From Agroathelia rolfsii (taxonomy: Eukaryota; Basidiomycota; Agaricomycetes; Amylocorticiales; Amylocorticiaceae), in assembly GCA_018343915.1 (NCBI GenBank), contig JABRWF010000008.1:2976001-3040000 (forward strand): a stretch of 64,000 nucleotides of DNA, given 5' to 3'. Shown here in pieces: positions 55,601 to 64,000 of the stretch (position 1 is the stretch's first letter; every line of letters begins with the position of its first letter). A program made the position numbers and the translations under genes. The notes below the pieces were generated by a model. It was not told the origin of the DNA. It worked only from the letters and a program-made list of their open reading frames with translations, and searched no databases.

Positions 55601-56624
55601 AGGCAAGGGCTTCCTTGCTAGTGGGGTCATCAGGCGAAACGTGCGGGAAATATTTCCTTCGAATGTCTTCAGGAGTGCCTTCATCTGGGCCCTTATCGGT
55701 GCCATCCGTATCATCAAACGGAGGCGAGACAAAGGGCGGTTCGGCGGCTAATTTGCCTTTGAATTGCCCAATAGAAACAACCGAGTCATCATTTTTATCT
55801 GGAGGGGGTAATGCCAAAGGCCGGCGTTTGGGAGACGGTGGAGCAGACTCGTATACGTGCACGTCCTTCTCGGTGATATCGGCAAAACGTAACTTTTTTG
55901 GTGTGAGAGCACCGCTGGTAGAGGCAGCTGTTTGGATGAAAGTATGATGTTCATGCGAAAACAAATTACATAGCGTCAACGAGAACATAGATGACCAGAC
56001 TTACGAGACAGACTACGGACACTAGCAACATGAGGGTCGATTTTAGGACTCTGGTGATCACTGGCTTATTTTATGAGGAACCAGTGATAAGCTAAAAATA
56101 CAGGAAATTGTCCTCGGCAACTCACAATTCTGCCCATGAGAAGGTTCTTCAGGATCACCAGCAGTCCGTTCCAGCCTCTCACGCGCTCGTCGCAAGATAT
56201 CAGCAATTCCGGGGCCAAATTGCTCAAATATCTGCTTTCTCTCTTCTTCACGTTCTTCTTCTGTCATATCGGCCACTCTAGCCTCGTTCTCTGCGGACAT
56301 CTGAGCCCTCCAGTCAGGAGATTCATTTTCGTTGCTGCTAAAAACGAGCGAAGGACGGATCTCAGCAGAGGGTGCGGCCGGGTTTTTACTTTGAGCTTTT
56401 TGACCAGAGATGGCTGGCGGAATGACCGATCGCGATTGTGGCTGCTCCGTGACATTCGTTTGCTGTTGTTGTCTCTGCTCCCTTGCTCGCGCAAAAGCGC
56501 TTTTCGACCTATGCTGTGCCGACGGAAAGCCTGTCCCAGTCGGACGTCTGAAAACGCTTGACTCAGAAGGGGTTGAAGAGGGTTTTCGCTCGAAGACAGA
56601 TCCGACAAGATCCTTTGAAGTCAT
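52626..56624 (-). CDS. RPAP1-like RNA polymerase II-associated protein
   Basis: Three exons (56624-56126, 56064-56005, 55927-52626) encode about 1,286 residues. The first exon carries the family N-terminal region, with an acidic helix (MTEEEREEERKQIFEQFGPG) before ADILRRARERLE. The large exon holds the second conserved block (LRFDLTGTPIP, then HHHAEGSHAGYTLDDIFLL and QRVTMLDLLARL). The remaining 900 residues are helical, Leu-rich repeat-like sequence. The family (human RPAP1, yeast Rba50) links RNA polymerase II subunits to assembly and nuclear import factors. The phases of all exons agree and no break was found. The sequence between the two relics and this stop codon is under 45 bp. Confidence 0.88.
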
Positions 56625-59600
56625 TTCAGGCTGTTTTGCTCACGAAAGGCAATCGGGAAGATGAGCCGCCTGTGGTGCAGGCAAAGTGATCAGTATCAGG
56701 TGTCCCGATACTAGAACGTTAGAGGAGAGCAATTTCGAATATATTTCTGTCGTCGTCTGTCGTCAACTAGTTGATCACAAGCATCTGCTTCAAGCACTTG
56801 TATGTTAAATCTAGTCGTTTACCGAATTGGCGATGATAGTCAAGGGCGCAAATGCGGTTGATCACGTCACGTTGAAGCCTGTGACAGTTCGTTCTCGGTC
56901 ACAATTCGTAATACGTCATAGTCGTGATGATCGCGTGATCTATCTTTTTTTTTTTTTAATTACATTTGTATACCGCATCATGTACTGAAGACAAACTAAG
57001 GTGTAAGTAGTTGAGAAGTAGGGTTAGATAGTAAGGGAAGTATGGAGGGTAATGACATAGGGAAATTTAGGAGAGATGTCGCGTGATCTATCATGAATCC
57101 CCAACTCTGCCACTGACAACTATCAGGGACAGTGTCAGTGATGCTGCATCATCTATTCTTTTTCTCCCCTTTCTCTCTGAAATAGTTGGAAGAATTTGTC
57201 TACAAAGCAAGATCTGTATCTGATAATAAAACAATACAAATATATTCCGCGGACGATTTCTCTCTTACCACAAGGTGCCCGAATCGGTTAGGCCAGTGTG
57301 AAACACTGGTTTTCTAAAAGCCTCGGACTCATCGTGGTTCAAAGCTGTAATATCTTTCAAACCGGTCTGTTCACGAATAATAAATGCTTACTATACGTAT
57401 GGCAACGCATATATTATCTCTTTCTACAATCAAACTTCTGGGCCAGACCCTTCACTGCGCATAAAAGCTCAAGGATGAAAATGTCTTTGCCTGAATCATA
57501 TTGCAGTTATCATCCGTAATTCATGATTGATATAAATATAACCCATCCACGACGACTGCACAGCCCGTGCCCGAACTCTTACGTTGAACATTCCAAATCA
57601 GACGTGTAACCAGCAGATGTGGCCGTAAGAGGGCATTACGGTGCCGGTCTTCGCGTGATTGTAAGTCAATTGACTCGAGTGGCGCAGTTGATGCCATCAG
57701 GCGCTCTTGAACAACAGGAGAACTCAACTAACTACTGACCTTTCATAGCTCGTACACGCCCTGGAAAGAAAACACGTTTGGCCGAGGAAAATCGAAAGCA
57801 AGAAACGTTGGGGCTGCCTTGATCAAGGTCCACTTTGGAGCCGAAACGGATGAATTATCTAGTAAAATACATCAACAAACTATCTTGATCGGGATTAATG
57901 TCTTCATGTGTGTAGTGTCCCGAAAACGGATATGATTAAATTTAACAACTCATCAGGAGACGCTTTCGGCTAATGCCTTGGCGGTCAGTTTAGATGGCGG
58001 CATCCCTTCTCCCATGAAAAATGTACTCTCCGTATCATTCGATTAAATACTTACCATTCTCAGATAGAGCCACCAGTTGACGACGTGTCCCCCTTCCAAT
58101 TCACATCAAAGGCAAGTGCCTCATCTTGTCATTGCTTAAGTGGTTGAGAGCTCTTCGAATAAATGGCATGGATCTTTCATATTTTTCGCAAGTGTGCGGC
58201 GTATTTCTTTATCATGGTTTAATCAATGACTGATTACGTTGCCGGTGTTTGGTTGCATCAACCTAACAAGCTTCTGGATTATTGCTAGTACACTATTTTT
58301 CAATGCATTGCAGGCGGTCATGCACCCTTCCTTCTTAGTACTCATCTCGGCTCTTTCCATATAATTTCTTTTTCTCTTCCTTCTTAGTTCCGTCACCTCA
58401 TGTTGTCCCTAAAGCTGTCCTTCGTTATTTTCACGAGCAGTCGATGAGGCAGACTACCAAAATAAATTGCCGCACAGCCAGAACAAACAGCAAACAATGG
58501 GGTGGTGTTCTATTACGGGGTCGCTGCAGTCGACAAATCCGTAAACACATGCAACTACTAGTACAAAAATGATAACGATAATCATAGAAGATCTTGCTGA
58601 TGCTGATGAACAAGTCACAATTTGATGGATAGATGATCATCTCCTTTATGCTTCATGCCGATACTGTCCTTCTCCTCCAGAGAAGAGTGGATATAGTTTT
58701 CAAAATACAATGGAACAAACAACAAGCGAACAATACACATATGCATGCATCTAGGGCACGTTCTTGCGCATGTGTTCATACTGTGATGTGCACGTGGCTC
58801 GCTCGTAGGGGGCACACATGTCGCCAAATCGATCAACTGCTTGGCACACCCACACTTCATTGCGTCTTCCTGTATTTGCGAACAAGATAGGATTCAAACA
58901 TAGGAACACAAGAATATACACACAGCAACCAGGAGCACGTAACTAGATGCCCAGCAGCAATGGTATGGCAGCACACAATCCCGCATTTCCCCATCTGTCC
59001 CTCCTTTCCCTCTGCATTTTCTCTTTTTCGTGATTTCTTTGATGCTATTATTCAGAATCTGTCCGGATAGCGTACGGGCCGTGTCAACCCCGGCAGTGAC
59101 TAGCGTTCGAGGCGATGCAAATGATGAATTAATTTGTTTTATTATCTATTTATCTTCGCTTCATTGGCCGAGCCGCCATGATCACCTGTGTCATACCATT
59201 CCAGCTACTAATCTAGAAAACCATGATGCATGGTGTGTTATCGTCCTTTGTGCGTCCTTCTGGCCGCCCCGAGTTGGACTCCGCGATATCTAAGCTACCT
59301 CATCCCACCTACTATTAAACAACAGAGTTGGAACAGGAGAAATCGACTTCCTCTTATGCATAACCTTAGCTTTCGAATTAGAAACTTCTTTTGCATGCGC
59401 AATGTGGGACTGCAGCACAACAAATCAATGGCCTAAGAAAGGCGAAGGGAGCCGAAGCATCTGAATGATAAAATTTGACTTTACCCGCGCCCTTAACCCA
59501 GGAGGGGACTCAGAGATTGTCAATTTATACCACGTCATACATTTGTCTTGTAGTATTTACGGCAACGAACATAGAGCCCAGAAGGAGTAACGGCATAAAT

Positions 59601-59924
59601 TCTATTAGGTAACTGTAAGGGTAGTATTAACAAGTATATAGCAAAATATGTAGTATTACGCTTCCCCTTTCCCTTTCGTATGAGTCAACAACACAACACA
59701 TTCGAAAACAACGAGACAACGATTTTACTACCATTCTTCACCTCACTCTCACAGGTGGGACAGTAGGTGCATGTGTCTGTCGCAACTTCCTTTTCTTAAA
59801 AAGTACATCGACCTCAGGCAACGCAGCCGATTTGAGCTAGTTTGCAGATTGTAATTTTTCATAGCTTGTCAATGTACTTCTTTTGTTTCATCGTTATTCC
59901 ATGCCAGTGACATATTCCCTGACT
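56625..59924. other. 3.3-kb region without a confident gene
   Basis: Only short ORFs occur on both strands. Two patches look weakly coding: minus 57521-57727 and plus 57750-57930. Neither has a partner exon I could join. A T-run is at 56945-56957. It contains the RPAP1 promoter at its left end and the amidase 3' UTR at its right end. Confidence 0.45.
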
Positions 59925-62010
59925 TTACAACAATTCTCCCAAGATATTGAGTATACCGATTAGCTTTTCTTCTTGAAGACGCCTACCAACTACCTGCAGG
60001 CCAATCGGTGCATTCATAAACGTTTGTGGATCCCATTGGGCGCTAATAAACTTCTCGGTCTCGTTTCGAGGTAGGTTTCTTGGGTAAGCACTCAAGCTTG
60101 AAACACTCTCAGGAGTAAGTCGTCCAACAGGGAAAACTGCTGCGGAATAGTCAAGGAGGTTCCAGTACGAGCTATTCCATTTATTAGTGACAAACTTCGA
60201 ATTTCAAAGAATTTTTTGACGTACGCGTACCCCCACCATCGAGTGGTGTCATGAGGTGGTGCCAGAGTAGGAGTACTGGAGGCATACCTTATATTAATCA
60301 CATGGCCAAAAACAAAAAAGAGCCCACTAACATTGGGCAAAGAATAATATCCACTGGCTTGCCAGAAATGGTCCTCTTGCTGGTGTTGTTCCAGTGTTCT
60401 GCGATTTTTGTGCGGAACGCCTCACGAGCGATATTGATTTTAAAACCTTCCTGCATGGACAGCGGGTTGCCTTTATCAGGAGCATAGGATAATATCCACT
60501 CCGTCTGGGGGACCATGGGCTCGATACCCGCCATGGAATCCCTGTACATTTCTCCGCCCTCAGAAAAGTAGCATGATGACTGACAATTTCAATGCATTAT
60601 TATGGGACATGTAAAGGGAACTCAATATGTGACACATACAATGAGATCCCATGCATATTGATGGTCTATAGGCTCCCAGTCGATTACATCATGTCCAGAA
60701 GCAACAAGGGCTTTCTAGAGCTTGTGCAATGCGTCGTGGATTGGAGGATGGGGAGAGACAACACCATCGTCCCTGTTTGATATGTTTAGTATGTGATCTT
60801 GACAAGCTCACAAGCGTTTGAGAACTTACCATAGGATCGCAACTGATATCTTGCAAGAAGCATCATAGGTGTCGATGATGGATTGATGCCAGGGCATAGG
60901 TAGTACAGAAGGTTCGATAATCCATGGCTCGTCATCTAGCAGCACCTGCGCATACAAGGCAAGAGAGCGAGGAGACGTAGCCAAAGGGCCCATAGCTATC
61001 TGCACAAATTCGTTACCCGCAGTCGTCCCACCTGTGCCATCCTTGGGGAGCCTGCCTACAGAAGGCTTTAACCCATAGATGCCGCAGTAAGCACTCGGGG
61101 CACGCTTCAAGTCTCTTAATCAGCACTAAGGCCCGCACAGTGGACGAAATGAGCTCACGATGCTACCACCAATGTCGGTACCCTACCATTTTCGCTGTCA
61201 ATACTGCAAATACTAACTACAACGATATTTGAAAAATCAAATCTTACAATCCCGAGGGGACTACCATGGCAAGCGATAAGAGGCCCTTCTCCACCAGTGC
61301 TACCCCCGGAAGTTAAACTTCTATTATACGGGTTGACCGTTCTTCCAAACACATTATTGTCGCACTCGAGTGACTACAAACCAAGTTTAGAAAAGAAAAA
61401 TCTGTAAGATGGCGAAGCCCAGACCACAAACCAAAAGCGCCTGAGGGATGTTAGTCTTGACGTAAAACACCGCTCCGGCTTTCCGTAACTGGGCAATAAC
61501 GGGCGCGTCCCAGTCCCGAGGTCCATCAGACGCCTCTCGGATATATCCCACCGTCGCATGATATCCCTTGACAGAAATATTCTCTTTGATGGAGATCGGA
61601 AGACCGTGAAGAGGTCCTACGACCTGGCCGGTAGCTTCAATATGCTCATCTAGCTCTCTGGCACGCTTCAGGCCATCTTCATAACCTATGCCAGTGAGAC
61701 AGTTTGTAGTCTCATGGACCGCCGTCGCAACTTTGCAGAATGCCGTGAGGACCTCGACAGCGGTATATTCGCGTTTTTTCATACGTTCTACAAGATCTAC
61801 AGCGTCGTACACAACAATTTGGCGCTCTCGGTCTGACAGCCGGGAGAGCACGATAGTGGAGACGTCTAACACATCTTGAGAAGGAGCTTCAACCAAGCGC
61901 CAGTCCGGGAAGCGGCTGAGAATTGACGCTTGCTCTGCTTTCTTGCGACCACTCACCCTCTCCCACGAGAGCTGTGGAAGTAAGCTTTCACTAATCTTGG
62001 AATCAGTCAT
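59925..62010 (-). CDS. Amidase-signature hydrolase (acetamidase/FAAH type) with one in-frame TAG
   Basis: Eight exons with consistent phases: 62010-61432, 61373-61248, 61182-61159 (24 nt), 61104-60830, 60772-60640, 60579-60332, 60275-60231, 60171-59925, for about 558 codons. The amidase signature is clear: Lys in PISIKENI, the first Ser of the triad in SGGSTGGEG, and GTDIGGSI containing the nucleophilic Ser, encoded by the 24-nt exon. It would hydrolyse amide bonds of an unknown substrate. Exon 5 contains TAG at 60715-60717 (LHKL*KALVASGH), where relatives have an amino acid; CAG to TAG would explain it. Everything downstream remains open, so this is either a very recent pseudogene, a sequencing error, or a readthrough case. 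Confidence 0.85.
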
Positions 62011-62052
62011 GTTAGGTAAGAGGAATGTGGGGGGAAGTTACATGGCACTATT

Positions 62053-62217
62053 AGTTAAGATATCTGTTCTATATGATTGGTCACGTGACTTCGTTTTTAT
62101 CGCGATCGACCGCTATCCGTTTGACTACTGTAGATACAACAATGTACAAGCAAACAAGTGGAATACACCTCTTTGTGTCGACTACTGCTCTCCGTCGTCG
62201 TTCGTCATGTTTCAACA
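62053..62217 (+). repeat. Family-L solo LTR (165 bp), TSD CTATT
   Basis: CTATT flanks at 62048-62052 and 62218-62222. The interior matches the L copy at 36650 (ACAATGTACAAG, AACAAGTGGAATACA). The first base is A instead of T. It lies about 40 bp upstream of the amidase start codon. Confidence 0.8.
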
Positions 62218-62222
62218 CTATT

Positions 62223-62816
62223 AGCCCCCCCCCCGGAGCCTTCAAGTCGTACTTTACATAATGGCAAACTTGGATAGTAGCAGATCACTGGCATGCTAGC
62301 GACCTCACAGCCGGAACTTTGTCGAGGTTCAATGGAACTATATCAACTACAGCGCTAGAGCCTAGGGCTATAAAGTGGCTGTAGAACCTCACTCGTTTCC
62401 TGATATGCCATGTCATTCCCATGGCCTAGAGTATCATTCAAAGGTAATGCTATCACAGAACACTGCTTTAAAATAGAATGGGAGTCATGGGACAGCATCC
62501 ATGGTTGGCCATGATGTATTCAGAGAAAGGTGAAACTTGAAAAGATCGAACAATAGCCACTAGGGCTCGTTTTCCAAATCAAGGAGTAACCGGAATCAAA
62601 TGACATGTCCTACGTACTTAATACTAGCCGACAATAAGGGTCAACAAATTTACTATTAGCAAATGGGAGTGAGGAAGCTCTTTAACGTTCTTAACTCCTT
62701 TCAAGTTTATTCTCTAAGCGAAGACATCCTTCGAGTGCTTCTCAAATTTGATATGTCCATCGACCGGCAACAGTCTTGGTATCATCATGATGCCACCACT
62801 GGCAACACTACTATTA
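62223..62816. other. Region without a supported gene
   Basis: Nothing recognised apart from a C-run at 62225-62233. Confidence 0.4.
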
Positions 62817-63114
62817 CTATGATACAAGTCCAGCCATGAATTTCTCGGTCAAGCCGTCAAGCAAACCGCCCAACGGCCTAATCGCACCACGAAACAGACC
62901 TTTTGATAAATGAATGCATCCGTACAGCTGCTGTGCTGTCAACACACCCCTTGGGATTGATGGCAACGACTCAGGCGGCTGACCACCACTACCACCGCCG
63001 CCGTCGGTGCTCGTTAAACACAGAAGCACACTAAGCAATTGGCGGCAAGTGATCCGGTCCATCATTATCATCTTCGTCAAAAGAGCGATCAGGGTGATTT
63101 CTTCTTCAAGCTCA
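62817..63114 (-). CDS. Possible terminal exon of an unrecognised gene
   Basis: An open frame continuing upstream of Met 63080 (ELEEEITLIALLTKM...) and ending at TAG 62817-62819. A Gly-rich linker lies in the middle. The codon pattern looks coding and a plausible boundary lies near 63115-63120. I cannot identify the family or the upstream exons. Confidence 0.35.
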
Positions 63115-63837
63115 CAATATAGCCCTTACTGGCATTCCAAGCTACACACCCGTGACCAAAAGTATATACAAAAGCACGTCCAGGTGCCAGCGAACTATAA
63201 CTAACCACCCTAACACGCAATGATATACAACCCCTGAAGGCAAGACATCGATCATCATACTCGCTCCTAGGCTGTATTACAGTAATAAAATCAAGATTTT
63301 TAGGTGTGCTCCACAGCACAGTACCACAGTAAAAAAAAAATCCATTCTTTCAACTTTACACGCACGCACATTCAATCATACCATTTGTTCGTGTTTATCT
63401 TGCGTACGGAAGATGTGGCAGGGAGCGAGGGGGTGGGAAGAAAGAAGCTATATAACAACGGTATATACAAATATATATGGCAACATTACATCCATATACA
63501 ATCTTTGATAGTCGCCGGAGCGAGAGTAAGGTGCGAGTATCATTGTTTTATGCGTGAGTAAGAAAAAGATGGAGATTTTTCACCTCGAACAAAAAAAAAA
63601 AGAGAACAAGTACTGGTAGATATATATAAAAAAATGTAAACATATAGATAAAAATTTCGCCAAATGGTAGTAGCAGTAGTAGTAGTGGTACTAATCGTGT
63701 GCGTCACATGTAATAAAAGACACAGATAGATCCCAGCAGGGAGAAAGAGGGGGGAGAGGGTGAAGAGCGGAGAGGCAAGGAGGCAGTAGCAGAGAATAAG
63801 ATGAACAGATCAACATAGAGATGAGGGGGAACATAAG

Positions 63838-63868
<31 letters not shown>

Positions 63869-63975
63869 GCCACACAGACTTTACGCTGCTAGTAGCGACA
63901 TATGATTAAAAAATATAATCATCATCATCATCATCAGATGCATATAATCCAATACCAAAAAAACCCCTCTTATCC
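63115..63975. other. Simple-repeat-rich region
   Basis: Contains A-runs (63329-63338, about 63590-63600, and about 28 A at 63838-63864), an AGT-type triplet repeat near 63668-63690 and a CAT repeat near 63920-63937. No gene is supported. It may be a 3' UTR of the gene suggested at the right edge. Confidence 0.4.
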
Positions 63976-64000
63976 TTAACCTTCCTCTTCGTCTTCAACT
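63976..64000 (-). CDS. Possible acidic C-terminus of a gene extending past the window
   Basis: The minus strand reads VEDEEEG followed by TAA (63976-63978), running off the window edge. Acidic tails of this kind are common, but eight codons cannot establish a gene. Confidence 0.2.

Noticed and set aside
54912..55947. Plus-strand ORFs of 84-144 codons
   Set aside because: Antisense shadows of the RPAP1 coding exon.
57267..57345. tRNA-like segment with a CCAGT/ACTGG stem around a GTGAAAC loop (anticodon GAA)
   Set aside because: The D-arm resembles a real one, but no matching acceptor stem or T-arm can be formed, so I do not call a tRNA.
57521..57727. 68-codon minus ORF with some coding flavour
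   Set aside because: No neighbouring exon, family motif or consistent splice pair could be found.
63838..63864. Long A-run as a possible poly(A) tail of a retroposed copy
   Set aside because: No retrocopy or target duplication was recognised beside it; treated as a simple repeat.

Overview
This window looks like a basidiomycete (Agaricomycete) nuclear chromosome segment. The host genes carry many short GT-AG introns (about 49-66 nt), and the retrotransposons are fungal chromoviruses of the Tf1/Tf2/sushi type (Ty3/Gypsy with a chromodomain). The overall style fits the Rhizoctonia/Ceratobasidiaceae group, but genus is an inference.

Positions 1-38417 are almost entirely a nest of LTR retrotransposons. 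I named the LTR families A-L and X by their termini. The layers were worked out from LTR ends (TG...CA), 5-bp target-site duplications (TSDs) and the continuity of interrupted genes. A complete 7,234-bp family-A chromovirus (2592-9825, plus, TSD TCGAG) sits inside the pol gene of a second family-A copy (1-13531, minus). That copy sits in a family-B solo LTR, which itself sits in the pol gene of an older minus-strand element D (15967-23215). A second minus-strand gypsy element, F (23641-31564), follows. It is interrupted by solo LTRs of families G, C, B and E and by an inverted-repeat C insertion. Next come a Ty1/Copia remnant J (31565-36467) and two coding-free Copia-like elements of family I, nested in opposite orientations. 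A related remnant K carries solo LTRs of families L and B.

Positions 38418-62010 are mostly host genes: a three-finger CCCH protein, an acidic hypothetical protein, cytosolic seryl-tRNA synthetase, an F-box/LRR-like protein, a small four-exon Asterix (PAT complex) homologue that no single ORF reveals, two six-exon short-chain dehydrogenase paralogues, RPAP1, and an amidase-signature enzyme with one in-frame TAG. Between them lie a long-TIR foldback element, a pair of MITE-like repeats, a decayed family-A LTR and an inverted pair of gene relics. From 62011 to 64000 I see one solo LTR, a possible terminal exon and simple repeats.

The most interesting signals are mechanistic. (1) Three LTR families have an 11-nt primer-binding site, 2 nt after the LTR, that matches a point in their own LTR about 30 nt downstream of a TATA box. 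This indicates Tf1-type self-priming. (2) One insertion (29259-30498) is LTR + TT + PBS + an inverted U3 whose arm length, 384 bp, is exactly U3 plus 11 nt. That is the product expected if plus-strand strong-stop DNA snaps back on its own R region. (3) Four LTR families carry an intron-like segment just after the predicted start site, bordered by a 12-14 nt direct repeat. (4) Gag and pol are joined in three families by the same G GGT TTT slippery heptamer directly before the gag stop codon.
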